Assembly (NCBI GenBank): GCA_022560615.1
Contig: JADFSR010000009.1
Coordinates: 38,733-102,732 of the forward strand
Source: Gemmatimonadota bacterium
Lineage (GTDB): Bacteria; Gemmatimonadota; Gemmatimonadetes; Longimicrobiales; Gaopeijiaceae
Direction of reading: 5' to 3'
Length of the DNA: 64,000 nucleotides
Part shown: positions 51,185 to 59,809 of the stretch, in pieces
How positions within the stretch are numbered: the stretch's first letter is position 1
Layout: the number at the start of each line of letters is the position of its first letter
Program-made: the position numbers and the translations under genes
The notes under the pieces: model-generated
Database searches by the model: none
What the model was told of the DNA's origin: nothing
The model's input: only the letters and a program-made list of their open reading frames with translations

Positions 51185-52312
51185 TCAGCCGTGAGGAACT
51201 GCTGGCATGGGGCCCACGAGCTCCCGATAGAGCTCCAGGTGCCGGTCCAACAACGTGTCCCACGAGTAGGCTGCCGGGACCCCGGCAGAGGCACCGGCTC
51301 GGAGCCGACCGAGCCTCTCTGGGTTTGTAGCCAGCTCTACCAGCGCGGTAAGCATCTCCGAGTCCGATGCCACCAGGGCACCATTTTCCCCATCCTCGAT
51401 AAACGACCTCACACCACCTTCCGAGCGGGCCACGACCGGGATCCCGCAGCTCAGGGCCTCTAGAGCAGCGATGCCGAAGGACTCCAGCACGCAGGCATTG
51501 GCAAAGATATCGGCTCGGGACAAGAGCGCGCGGACGTCCTCAGCGGTGCCGGTGCCCAGGAAGTGGACTGAATCACCAAGCGCCAGCCGTTTGCATAGCC
51601 TCTCGAGCTTTCTGCGGTCCGGACCGTCCCCGATGATCTCCAGTGTGACCTCGATCGCCGGCCCGACCTCTTCACGAAGTCTGGCTAAGATCGTGAGCAG
51701 CGCATCCACTCGCTTCCGGCGCTGGAGGCGCGCCGCTGTGACCAGCCTGAGCCGTCCCGGCTCAGGCGTTCCCCGCTGTCGAATCCATTCATGGGGATCG
51801 ACGGCGTTCTGAAGTACGTCGATCGGGCGCCCGGGAGCCATCCAGCGCAAGTCCTCGGCTACCGCCTCGCTGACGGCCGTGGCGTGAAACGACCACTGTC
51901 GCCAACGCAGCATCGGCTGGGCCATGACATACACCCAACCGAGCCGGCGGTAAATCGAGTGCAACGTCGTCAGCACCGGGATGGACGCACGCGAGCCGAG
52001 ATACGTCGCGACCATGCTCGCCGTGGAGCCGAAACTCAGGTGGCTATGGATCACATCGTACTCGCCGACCTCGAGTACGCGACGGATACCGTGCGCCAGT
52101 CGCCACGGGTTCAGAGAAACGCCGAGCCCCGGCACGAGTCGAACGGGGATCCGTTCCACTGGGACCCCGCTCACGTCCTCGGGGCCGGGCCAAGGCGTGA
52201 TCACTCTGGCGTCGTGGCCACGTTCACGTAAGCGGTGGGCCAGCGAGAGCACGTGCTTCTCGATGCCTCCCACTCTTGGGTAGAACCAGTCGGTGACGAG
52301 GGCGATTCGCAT
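51185..52312 (-). CDS. GT4 glycosyltransferase, PIG-A/PimA-like
   Basis: A 375-residue GT-B glycosyltransferase, probably peripheral to the inner membrane. The N-terminal nucleotide-free domain starts MRIALVTDWFYPRVGGIEKH, and YDVIHSHLSFGSTASMVATY matches the PIG-A/PimA style acceptor domain. The C-terminal GT4 domain has IDVLQNAVDPHEW, LRLVTAARLQRRKRVDALL, IIGDGPDRRKLERL and the EX7E-like ANACVLESFGIAALEALSCG. PIG-A family enzymes transfer GlcNAc or mannose to phosphatidylinositol; other lipid acceptors are possible. Start ATG 52312 is at the conserved N-terminus. Divergent from the PAP2-like gene at 52438. Confidence 0.83.
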   Translation of the reverse strand: MRIALVTDWFYPRVGGIEKHVLSLAHRLRERGHDARVITPWPGPEDVSGVPVERIPVRLVPGLGVSLNPWRLAHGIRRVLEVGEYDVIHSHLSFGSTASMVATYLGSRASIPVLTTLHSIYRRLGWVYVMAQPMLRWRQWSFHATAVSEAVAEDLRWMAPGRPIDVLQNAVDPHEWIRQRGTPEPGRLRLVTAARLQRRKRVDALLTILARLREEVGPAIEVTLEIIGDGPDRRKLERLCKRLALGDSVHFLGTGTAEDVRALLSRADIFANACVLESFGIAALEALSCGIPVVARSEGGVRSFIEDGENGALVASDSEMLTALVELATNPERLGRLRAGASAGVPAAYSWDTLLDRHLELYRELVGPMPAVPHG

Positions 52313-52437
52313 CCCCAAAGCTGGAATGAGTCCGAGGGTGCAGCAACGGCCCAACTAGACCCCACCAGCAGTGGAATTCCCAACGCATCCTCCATAGGAT
52401 TCACCGACCCCCCCTCCGCATTTCGCTCCGTGCCCTG

Positions 52438-53292
52438 TTGAGATCCCTGGTTCGCCATCCACTCGGGGTCCTCGGACTCTATCTGGCCGTGACCTTCCCC
52501 CTGCTTCTTGGCGGGCTCTTGAGCGGGGGTGCGGTCAGCGGTTGGCCCATCGTCCCGGTTCACCTGGCGGCTGGCGGCGGCGCGCTCTGGTGGGCCAGCC
52601 GGAGAGATCCGGACCAGTGGGTAACTCTGGCGTTAGCGCTGGTGGCGATCCCTGTCGCCTACGCCGAGGTGCCGTGGCTGAACCAAGCCTTGGCCTCGGG
52701 ATACCGGGATCCCCTGGTTCTGGCATGGGAGCGCACGCTCACGGGCTTCGACCCGTCGCGAGAGCTGGCTGGGCGGTTCTCGTGGCTCTGGTTGAGCGAG
52801 CCCCTCCACCTCGCCTATCTCAGCTACTACCCGGCGATCTACGTGCCGCCCATCGTGCTGGCTGTGCGGGGTCGGCTTCGGGAAGCCACGACCACCGCAC
52901 TGGGTATCCTCATCGCTTCTGTCGTCTGCTACCTGGTGTTCGCCGTTTTTCCCGTTCAAGGCCCCCGCTATTTCGGTCCCCCGGAGGGCGTGCCCGACGG
53001 GCCCATGCGGCGCCTGACCCTCCTGATCCTCGAGAACGGATCATCGACTGGGGCCGCATTCCCGAGCGCGCACATGGCCCTCATGGCCGCGCAGGCTGTG
53101 CTCGCCCTCCGCCTCCAGCCCAAGATGGGCGTGCTCTTGACCTTGGCCATGCTGGGTGTGGGGGTGGGAGCCGTGTACGGCGGCTTCCACTATGCCGTGG
53201 ACATGGCAGCGGGTGCATTGGTGGGGTTGGCGAGCGCTTGGTTCGCGCTGAAACTCCACGGCGCACGTAGCACGGGTCCTACCGGGAAGTGA
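52438..53292 (+). CDS. PAP2-superfamily membrane enzyme, Aur1/inositol-phosphoceramide-synthase-like
   Basis: A 284-residue integral membrane protein with six hydrophobic segments. Motif 2 of the PAP2 phosphatase superfamily is AAFPSAHMALMAAQAV (PSxH) and motif 3 is VYGGFHYAVDMAAGAL (GxxHxxxD); the motif-1 region is AVFPVQGPRYFGPP. The 'FPSAHM' and 'FHYAVD' wording and topology are those of the Aur1/IPC synthase-like branch, which exchange head groups between phospholipids, rather than simple phosphatases. Starts at TTG 52438. Its 3' end overlaps the convergent Omp85-like gene by 14 bp. Confidence 0.78.
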   Translation: MRSLVRHPLGVLGLYLAVTFPLLLGGLLSGGAVSGWPIVPVHLAAGGGALWWASRRDPDQWVTLALALVAIPVAYAEVPWLNQALASGYRDPLVLAWERTLTGFDPSRELAGRFSWLWLSEPLHLAYLSYYPAIYVPPIVLAVRGRLREATTTALGILIASVVCYLVFAVFPVQGPRYFGPPEGVPDGPMRRLTLLILENGSSTGAAFPSAHMALMAAQAVLALRLQPKMGVLLTLAMLGVGVGAVYGGFHYAVDMAAGALVGLASAWFALKLHGARSTGPTGK

Positions 53293-55012
53293 AGGTCGGA
53301 GCGAAGTACGTACGGAACACGGGCCCGCGTCCCTTCTCGGGCCCGCCAACGGGCCACGCCACCTCGATGTGCGTCACGGATCGTGTCCCAGCCGGGAAGC
53401 CCAGCCGGATTCCGCCTCCCAATGCCACCCGCCAGCCCGTGTCGATTGCGAAGGGAACGTTGTTCGCCCAGCCGCGGCCGAGGTCGCCGAACACGGTGAG
53501 CCCCAGGTCCATGGCTGGGCGAAACCACGGGAGATTGACCCTGTGTTCGGCAAAGGCCACCACGGCGCTACCCGTGGGGACCTCGTCATCCCGATAGCTG
53601 CGGACGCCCTCCTCCCCTCCCAGAGCGAGCTGGTGAGGCTGGTCTACATTGCCGTGAACCCAGAAGTGCGTGCCCGTCACGAAGGTGTGGACGGCCGCAC
53701 TTCCAGGCTGGACATAGGCGAGCGCGTGGCCGCGAAGCGACAGGTCCCGCCACGGCGACTCTCCGTTTTGTGCACTGCGGTAGCGGCCTTCGGCCAGTAC
53801 GGTGGTAACCGCGAGGACAGGACCACGGGCACCGCTGAGGAAGCCCTCCAATCGACCGTAGCTGTACGGGCGCGAGGTGCCCCATGTCGTCACCGCCCGG
53901 CCCACCGTGAGGTTCGCCTCGCTTCCCAACGCGACGTTTTGCTCGCCGGTGATGCGATCGAGCCCCCTGGCGGTGGTGAAGCGAAGGCGCCGGATGCCCA
54001 CAGTCGCGCCGACGCGCAGCCACGAATCGGGATTATCCTGCGGGGCCAGACGTGCCACGAGGGAATCGGCAGCGGTGACCGCGTCGCCGAAGTCTCCTTG
54101 CCAAACCTGCCTGGCCGGACCAGACACTTCTCGGTGAAGGAACTCCATCTCGCCCGCCACCAGGGTTAGTGCGCCGGGCACGCCATACCTGCGACCCAGC
54201 CGTAGGAGCCCGTCGAAGTCCTCGAGCGGTAGCAAGACGTGGGAGATCTGCGAGTGGTCCCCGGTGAGATAGGAGTGCTCCCGGTCTTCGAACCCGAAGC
54301 GACTTTCCAAGGAGAAGCGCGACGACTCACCTACGAACGGGTACGACAGCTCCTCTCGGAAGAAGTTGCCGGTCCTCGTGGAACCGCCCGCAATCGAGGC
54401 GTTGGCTCGCGTGTCCAAGAACCTCTCAGTGGAGAGCGTGAGGCCTTTGTCGCGCCGCTCGCGGAAGTTCCGGTAGCGGAACGAGAGGCGGAGGCCGCGG
54501 CCAGCCAAGTTCTTCTCTGTGAGGGCGATTCCCTTGAACTGAAATCGTCCCTCCACGTCGAAATCGGTGCTGAACTGTGTGCTCCACTCGTCCCAGGTCT
54601 CCACCTGGACTACCCAGGTGGAGTCCGGGGCCAAGTAGGCGCCTGCTTCCACGCGCGCGATGAAGTTCAGCTCCCGGATGAGACGCGCCGACTCATCTAC
54701 GACCGCTGCATCGTAGCAGTCGCCCTCTCGCAGCAGCAGCTCGTCGCGTAAGTAGCCCTGGCGTGTACGGATGTGCATCCAGTCGGCGAAGCCCAGCGCC
54801 CACGAGAAGCTGCGGTCGTGGATGTCCTCGGGGGAGAACAGGGAGTTGTTCCGGATCTCGATTCGGCTCACTGCGCCCAGCGCGCATACCCCCTCCTGGG
54901 CGGCAGCGTGGGACGTTGATCCCTCCCCCAGAATCGCTGCGCAGACCAGAAAGAGAACTGACGCGACGCGGGCGCCGCGGGGCGACAGCGTCGTAGCAGT
55001 CGTACCAGTCAT
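53279..55012 (-). CDS. Omp85/BamA-family outer-membrane beta-barrel protein
   Basis: A 577-residue outer-membrane protein. After a signal peptide (ARVASVLFLVCAAILGEG, ending HAAAQEG) there is a POTRA-like N-terminal module (ALGAVSRIEIRNNSLFSPED; ELNFIARVEAGAYLAPDSTW) and from residue ~150 alternating amphipathic beta strands (FQFKGIALTEKNLAGRGLRL) with the C-terminal barrel end VFRTYFAPTFTSR. The arrangement is that of Omp85-type bacterial surface antigens; the single POTRA suggests a lipid- or patatin-associated Omp85 rather than canonical BamA, which has five. ATG 55012 is preferred; the open frame to 55126 is low-complexity. Confidence 0.75.
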   Translation of the reverse strand: MTGTTATTLSPRGARVASVLFLVCAAILGEGSTSHAAAQEGVCALGAVSRIEIRNNSLFSPEDIHDRSFSWALGFADWMHIRTRQGYLRDELLLREGDCYDAAVVDESARLIRELNFIARVEAGAYLAPDSTWVVQVETWDEWSTQFSTDFDVEGRFQFKGIALTEKNLAGRGLRLSFRYRNFRERRDKGLTLSTERFLDTRANASIAGGSTRTGNFFREELSYPFVGESSRFSLESRFGFEDREHSYLTGDHSQISHVLLPLEDFDGLLRLGRRYGVPGALTLVAGEMEFLHREVSGPARQVWQGDFGDAVTAADSLVARLAPQDNPDSWLRVGATVGIRRLRFTTARGLDRITGEQNVALGSEANLTVGRAVTTWGTSRPYSYGRLEGFLSGARGPVLAVTTVLAEGRYRSAQNGESPWRDLSLRGHALAYVQPGSAAVHTFVTGTHFWVHGNVDQPHQLALGGEEGVRSYRDDEVPTGSAVVAFAEHRVNLPWFRPAMDLGLTVFGDLGRGWANNVPFAIDTGWRVALGGGIRLGFPAGTRSVTHIEVAWPVGGPEKGRGPVFRTYFAPTFTSR

Positions 55013-55206
55013 ACCAAAGGGGCGGAAGGGTGTCACCTGGTGGGTGCTGGCAAAGGAGGGAGCAACCGGTGGCACGCCCCTCAGAGGGTTGTTGGGCAAA
55101 CGACGTCTATCAATAATAGCGGACACTTCGACCGAAGGACTCGCGTTTTCTGGCCGACATCGCCCTGAGGCGCGCGCTTCTACTCAGAGGACCTGGTCGC
55201 ATCACT

Positions 55207-56619
55207 TTGCCACTTGCACGCAAGGCGGCTCTGGCGGGCTGGAGCCAGTTGGGCTGGTTCATCGCGCTCTCGGTGGTCTGGTCTGGGCTGCTTCTCACCC
55301 TTCCCCTCGACCCCGACTACACCTCGGGAGAGCTCCTAGATCATCTGGAGTCCTGGCGGGCATCGGGCGTTCTCTACCCTGGCTTGTCTCCTGAAGCTCC
55401 GTACCGTGTGCTCAACTACCCTCCGTTGGTGTTTGTCCTTGCCCGCGGACTCGGGCTACTGGGCATGTCCGGGCTTCTCGCGGGACGCCTCGTCAACGCT
55501 CTTGGTGCGCTGGCGCTGGTTGTCGCCGTAGGTGCGTGGGCCAGGTCCCGCGGCGTCCGCGGTGCCCGGCTTGCGGGCACCGTTGGACTCATGGGCGCGA
55601 GCTTCCCGATCCTGTACGGATTGGGGGGATTCCACCTCGAGATCTGGGCGGCAGCGGGGACGGTGGCGGGATTCGCGCTGTTGGACCGGGGGAGCTCTCG
55701 GTGGGCTGCGGTCTTGGGCGGAGTCGCGCTTGCGATCGCCTGCTTCGCAAAGCAGACCCAGCTCTTTCCTGCGTTGGTTGCACTGGCGTGGGTCGCGTCA
55801 CGGAGGCGATCCATGGCTCCTGCGGCCGTCGCGGCGTTCGCTGCCAGCGGAATAGTGGGGGCTGGAGTGATCACTCAGCTGTGGGGGCTCGAGGCCTGGC
55901 GCCACATGCTCATCTATACGGTGGGCACTTTCTCCCTTGCCAACCTCGGCCTCCAAGCCGTGAGCCACCTTGCGCCCTGGGCGATTCTCTTTGGCTTCCT
56001 CGTCCGCACGGCCCGTGCGGATAAGCAGAGCTCCCTGGGTGACATCGTCTTCTGGTACTGGTGCGGAGCCCTGCTCTGGTCTCTTTCTGCGGCCCGTTTG
56101 GGCTCGTCCTATGCGTATTTCCTGGACCTTCACCTGGCCACGGTGATGTGGGTAGGGCCTAGGCTCTTCGACCCCCTGTGGGCGGGGCGAGCAGCTGTTT
56201 GGCGATGGCTCCTGGCGCTTCAGGTAGTGGGCGCGAACGTCGGTGTGGGCGCGGCGCTGGCCACCAACCTCGCTCGGCTCCGGGAGGTGGAGGAGGACTT
56301 GCCGGAGCTGTGCGCGCTCTTGGAAGGGCAACGCGATGTTCTGGCTGAAGAAGCCGGGCTCGTCAGAGCGTGCGGGCATGCATCGGTGATCCACCCCTTC
56401 ATCCTGTCCTCCTTGGCGAGCCGAGGACTGTGGGATCCGGCCCCACTGGAAGCGGATCTGCGCAACGGGGCTTACCCTCTGGTCCTGCTACCCTTCGATC
56501 CACGCGAGCCGGCCGGGGGCGTTCACGCGGAGCGGTGGCATCCGGCCCTCCTGGCCGCCTTCCGAACGGCTCCGTCGGTCGAACCGGTCGGGGCGGGGAG
56601 GTGGCTGGTGAGGTGGTGA
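55207..56619 (+). CDS. Polytopic GT-C-type glycosyltransferase
   Basis: A 470-residue membrane protein with about ten hydrophobic segments. Near the N-terminus PDYTSGELLDHLESWRASG provides an acidic motif in the first periplasmic loop, where GT-C enzymes keep their metal/donor Asp, followed by YPPLVFVLARGLGLLG. These enzymes use polyprenyl-phosphate sugars on the outer face of the membrane. The exact family (GT39/GT83/GT87-like) is unclear. TTG 55207 is used as start. The stop overlaps the next gene's GTG start (GTGA), coupling it to the flippase-like protein. Confidence 0.7.
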   Translation: MPLARKAALAGWSQLGWFIALSVVWSGLLLTLPLDPDYTSGELLDHLESWRASGVLYPGLSPEAPYRVLNYPPLVFVLARGLGLLGMSGLLAGRLVNALGALALVVAVGAWARSRGVRGARLAGTVGLMGASFPILYGLGGFHLEIWAAAGTVAGFALLDRGSSRWAAVLGGVALAIACFAKQTQLFPALVALAWVASRRRSMAPAAVAAFAASGIVGAGVITQLWGLEAWRHMLIYTVGTFSLANLGLQAVSHLAPWAILFGFLVRTARADKQSSLGDIVFWYWCGALLWSLSAARLGSSYAYFLDLHLATVMWVGPRLFDPLWAGRAAVWRWLLALQVVGANVGVGAALATNLARLREVEEDLPELCALLEGQRDVLAEEAGLVRACGHASVIHPFILSSLASRGLWDPAPLEADLRNGAYPLVLLPFDPREPAGGVHAERWHPALLAAFRTAPSVEPVGAGRWLVRW

Positions 56620-57563
56620 AGCTACGACGCTGGCGGTGGATCGTCGGTTGGGCGACTCTCGTCGCGCTCGTGGCCGTAGCGGCGAACGGCCTGGATTGGC
56701 CCCGACTTCTCGGTGCCGCGGCGAGAGCGGAACCCGGCTGGCTCGCCGCGGCGGTTCTGGCGAACGGGACCATCCTTTTTTTCGCCACCGCCGAGTGGCT
56801 CCTCTTCGTTCCCGCCGGAGCCCGCGTTCCTCCGCGGACCATGTTCTCCATCGTCGCGGTCACGAGCACCGTCTCCAACGGTGGTCCTCTGCTAGCCGGT
56901 CACGCCACGGGCATCCATCTGCTTGCCACACGGGCTGGGCTGGGGCCAGCCGGGGGTGTCTCGCTCACCATCCTGGACCAGATAGCCGAGGGGCTGGCGA
57001 AGTGGACCGTCTTGATCTTGGCGGCCGCCATCGTCCCGGACTTCGAGTACCGCGCTGCGGGTATGACCATCATTCTCGGTGCGCCGGCGCTGGCGTTCGG
57101 CTTCGCCGCTCTGGCCCGACGAAGAGACTTTCTGGACCGCCTTGCCGGAGAAGCTCGTGGTCGGATGCGCGCCGTCCTCCGCTTCATTTCGCAAACGGTT
57201 CACCGCCTCGACGCAATCCGGCGCCCCGCGCCATTCGGCCTCGGAGTGGCGTTGGCGATCGCGAAGAAGACCGCGGAGGCCTTGGGAATAGCGGCGATCG
57301 CGCTGGCCTTGGGCGTGGACCTGCTCCCGTGGCATGTGGTGGGAGCTCTGCTCGCCGTCAGCCTCAGTACCATGTTTTCGATAACTCCGGCGAACCTCGG
57401 TGTCTACGAAGGAAGCGTCTTCCTGGTGTTCCGGGCGGCGGGCGTCGATGCGGACGTCGCGCTGGCGCTGGCGCTTCTCAGCCACGTTGCCTACCTGCTT
57501 CCACTCGCGGGCACGGGCTTAGCCCTAGAGTCACTGCGGATATGGAGAGGTCTAGAAGGGTGA
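56616..57563 (+). CDS. Flippase-like membrane protein (LPG synthase TM / UPF0104 family)
   Basis: A 315-residue integral membrane protein with about eight hydrophobic segments and the family signature region (SIVAVTSTVSNGGPLLAGHA, LTILDQIAEGLAKWTV, LLAVSLSTMFSITPANLGVY, EGSVFLVFRAAG). This is the transmembrane part of lysylphosphatidylglycerol synthases, found alone in many glycolipid loci where it is thought to flip lipids. GTG 56616 is used; the longer open frame from 56370 is the preceding gene read out of phase. Its last codons lie in the left arm of the inverted-repeat element. Confidence 0.82.
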   Translation: MKLRRWRWIVGWATLVALVAVAANGLDWPRLLGAAARAEPGWLAAAVLANGTILFFATAEWLLFVPAGARVPPRTMFSIVAVTSTVSNGGPLLAGHATGIHLLATRAGLGPAGGVSLTILDQIAEGLAKWTVLILAAAIVPDFEYRAAGMTIILGAPALAFGFAALARRRDFLDRLAGEARGRMRAVLRFISQTVHRLDAIRRPAPFGLGVALAIAKKTAEALGIAAIALALGVDLLPWHVVGALLAVSLSTMFSITPANLGVYEGSVFLVFRAAGVDADVALALALLSHVAYLLPLAGTGLALESLRIWRGLEG

Positions 57564-57900
57564 TCGGAAAGGGAGGCGGGCCGCGTTGCGGTGCCACGGC
57601 CTCATATTCTAGGCGGAGCTTCGAAGGCATAGCCGTCGCGGGCACCGCCGCCGAAGGCGGTGGTCCGAGGAGCTCCAACGACGGAGATGGGGCCGTGCCA
57701 CCGCAACCCACAGACTCGTCTGTTCATTTCATCCCGGTGCTGGGCACATGGCGGTTGCGCGGTTGATCCATCGTCTCTCCTCGTCGGACCACCGCCTTCG
57801 GCGGCGGTGCCCGCTAGGCTACGACTCCTCGTCGTTCCTTGCCTGAACGCGCGCAAGCACCATGTGCGCGGCCCACCCCCCTTTCCGATCACCCTTCTAG
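57552..57900. repeat. Nested inverted-repeat element (~349 bp) between convergent genes
   Basis: Outer arms 57552-57585 and 57867-57900 are near-perfect reverse complements (CTAGAAGGGTGATCGGAAAG at the ends, about two mismatches in 34). Inner arms ~57639-57666 and 57785-57813 also pair (GGCACCGCCGCCGAAGGCGG on the left), and each can itself fold as a small hairpin around CCGAAGG. A third pair is GTTGCGGTGCCACGGCC (57585-57601) with its exact complement at 57691-57707. The spacers between outer and inner arms are of similar length but diverged. No transposase frame is present. The ends overlap the last codons of both flanking genes, so it may act as a bidirectional terminator, and its form fits a MITE-like non-autonomous element. 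Confidence 0.8.
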
Positions 57901-58535
57901 CGTACGAGCGTTGAGTTCCGAGCTGCTCGGAGTACGGCCCGGTCTCCGCGGCTGTCGCCGTACGCGTGGAGGATCTCCTCGCCGGGTCGCATGACCTCTC
58001 GAACCCGCAGCAGCTTTTCGGCGCCCCAGCAGGGCAGACCCTCGAACCGGCCGGTCGCCACGCCGTCCCGGAACTCCAAGCGCGTGCCCAGCACGGCGTC
58101 GAAGCCCAGGATCCCGCGTAGAGGTTCGAGGCAGATCGCCAGCGAAGCGCTGGCCAGGATGAGGCGATGACCCTCACGAAGGTGTTCATCCAGTCGGTCC
58201 CTCGCGTTGGCCCGGAGAGCGTTGCACAGCTTCGAATGAGCGAACCGCTCAGCAGCCGCTTCGAGCTCTGACCGGTGCTTCCCGCGGAGAGTGCGGGCGA
58301 CCATCCGCTCGTGGAGGAGCCCCTCCCATCGGCCGCGCACGCTGCCCACACGGCGCTGGTTCCCGCGGCGCTCGGCCAAAAAGGCCGTGCCGAGATCGGG
58401 TATCGCCCATGTCCCCGCCCACAGAAGACCCAGCCACGCCGAGGGACCACCTGCCGTGAAGCGGAGGAACGGGACGCTGATGTCCCTCTTCGTGAGCGTG
58501 CCATCCAGGTCGAAGACCACCACCGGCTGGGCCAC
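57897..58535 (-). CDS. HAD superfamily phosphatase, subfamily IB (SerB/CicA-like)
   Basis: A 212-residue phosphohydrolase. Motif I is VVVFDLDGTLTKRDISVPFL (nucleophile and acid/base Asp), motif II Ser is in RLILASASLAICLEPL, and motif III/IV is HAYGDSRGDRAVL. The helical cap is of the IB type used by phosphoserine phosphatase and by the HAD-IB partners of membrane acyltransferases. Start chosen at GTG 58535, ten bases after the upstream gene, giving DLDGT at the usual N-terminal place; ATG 58592 is possible. Its 3' end lies in the inverted-repeat element. In this locus it could dephosphorylate a lipid or sugar phosphate. Confidence 0.83.
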   Translation of the reverse strand: MAQPVVVFDLDGTLTKRDISVPFLRFTAGGPSAWLGLLWAGTWAIPDLGTAFLAERRGNQRRVGSVRGRWEGLLHERMVARTLRGKHRSELEAAAERFAHSKLCNALRANARDRLDEHLREGHRLILASASLAICLEPLRGILGFDAVLGTRLEFRDGVATGRFEGLPCWGAEKLLRVREVMRPGEEILHAYGDSRGDRAVLRAARNSTLVR

Positions 58536-58545
58536 TTGCCGGCTG

Positions 58546-59718
58546 CTACACCCGAGTCTCGTAGATCCGATACCGCTTGTAGGGCACGACACCTAGCTCG
58601 GCGACGAGCCGCGCAATGTCGGAGTTCGTGTCCTGCGTCCAGGAGATCTCTCCCCGGGAGTACCGCCGCTTTCCCCGCGTGATGGCCTCGTAGATGAGGA
58701 CGAGGGTGCCTCCCTTCCTCCGGTATTGTGGAAGCATGCCGAAGACGGCCCACCGCGCCGCCTGGCATCTCCTCGTCTTGAGGAGCCACAGGAGCCGGAT
58801 GAGCCTCAGCCACCGCGGAAAACGCTTGAGCTCGGTGAGCAGCACATTCAGGTCCGGTAGGGCGATGGAGAGCCCGGCGGGCTCTCCGTTGGCCTCGGCG
58901 ATGAGTATGGCCTCGGGATCCAGCTGTCCAGCGAGGTCCTTGGCGAAAGCCTCGGCCATCTCCACGGATAGCGGCATGAAGTTCCACTCCTCCGCGAGGC
59001 ACTCGTTGAAGAGCCGGGTGATCAGCTGAGCCTCTTCGTGCTGCCTCTTCATGTCTATAGGTCGCACCGTAATGCCCAATCGCTCGCGCACTCGTTCGGC
59101 GAGCCCTCGCAGCCTGTGGTCGAAGCTCTTTTCGAGCGAGGGGTCGACGTCGTACGCCACGAGGTCGCGAGCCTTCTCCAGTCCGAGGGACTCATAGACG
59201 TCCACGTACCATGGCGGGTTGTAGGGCATGCCGAAGTACGGCCGCTTCCCGAATCCCTCGACTTGAAGTCCGCACTCGTCGTTCTGCGTCGGGTTGAATG
59301 GGCCTCGGATCAGGTCACGGCCCTGCTCCGCCAGGTCCTGGCGGACTTGCTCGAGCAGCGGGCCCGCCACGTCCTCGTCGGCGAACGAGAAGAACCCGAA
59401 AAACCCCGTGGTATCGCCGTGGAACTCATTGTGGGTTCGGTTCACGATGGATGCGACGCGCCCGACCGGCGTCCTTGCTCGGAACGCGACGTAGGCGCGG
59501 AGGGTGCCGCTGAGGTGGAAGATGTGGCCACGCCCCCTGAGCTTGGCGACCTCGCCCGGGATCGGCGGTACGAACGCCGGATCGTCTCCGTGCAGAAGTT
59601 CTGGAATTCGCTCGAAGAGGCGCCAATCACGGGCCGTGCGGCACCGCCTGATGTCGAGTGTCTGCGTCAACGGCGCGCTCCGACGGAGAGACCGGTCACG
59701 GGAAAAGCGCCGAATCAT
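58546..59718 (-). CDS. GNAT-like N-acyltransferase domain protein
   Basis: A 390-residue soluble protein of the large, uncharacterised family often labelled 'N-acetyltransferase' (YghO-like). It has two GNAT-like halves: DPAFVPPIPGEVAKLRGRGH, GRVASIVNRTHNEFHGDTTG, FFGFFSFADEDVAGPLLEQV and GPFNPTQNDECGLQVEGFGK in the first; ILIAEANGEPAGLSIALPDL and FGMLPQYRRKGGTLVLIYEA in the second, the latter resembling the acetyl-CoA-binding R/QxxGxG region. Members occur next to sphingolipid or ceramide-type loci in some bacteria, which is only suggestive here. ATG 59718 is chosen; ATG 59835 is possible and would overlap the divergent gene. Confidence 0.72.
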   Translation of the reverse strand: MIRRFSRDRSLRRSAPLTQTLDIRRCRTARDWRLFERIPELLHGDDPAFVPPIPGEVAKLRGRGHIFHLSGTLRAYVAFRARTPVGRVASIVNRTHNEFHGDTTGFFGFFSFADEDVAGPLLEQVRQDLAEQGRDLIRGPFNPTQNDECGLQVEGFGKRPYFGMPYNPPWYVDVYESLGLEKARDLVAYDVDPSLEKSFDHRLRGLAERVRERLGITVRPIDMKRQHEEAQLITRLFNECLAEEWNFMPLSVEMAEAFAKDLAGQLDPEAILIAEANGEPAGLSIALPDLNVLLTELKRFPRWLRLIRLLWLLKTRRCQAARWAVFGMLPQYRRKGGTLVLIYEAITRGKRRYSRGEISWTQDTNSDIARLVAELGVVPYKRYRIYETRV

Positions 59719-59809
59719 CGACGTGCGGATGGGGTGAGGCAAGCCGGTTTCGAGTGAATGCCGCTCGGCAGCCCGCGATGCCTTCCCGCCGGCGTGCGGG
59801 TTCGGTAGC

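Noticed and set aside
57602..59002. 466-residue minus-strand open frame across the inverted repeat and HAD gene
   Set aside because: Most of it is the HAD and GNAT genes read out of phase; the C-terminal part is a translation of the inverted-repeat DNA. Ser/Arg-rich with no fold signature.
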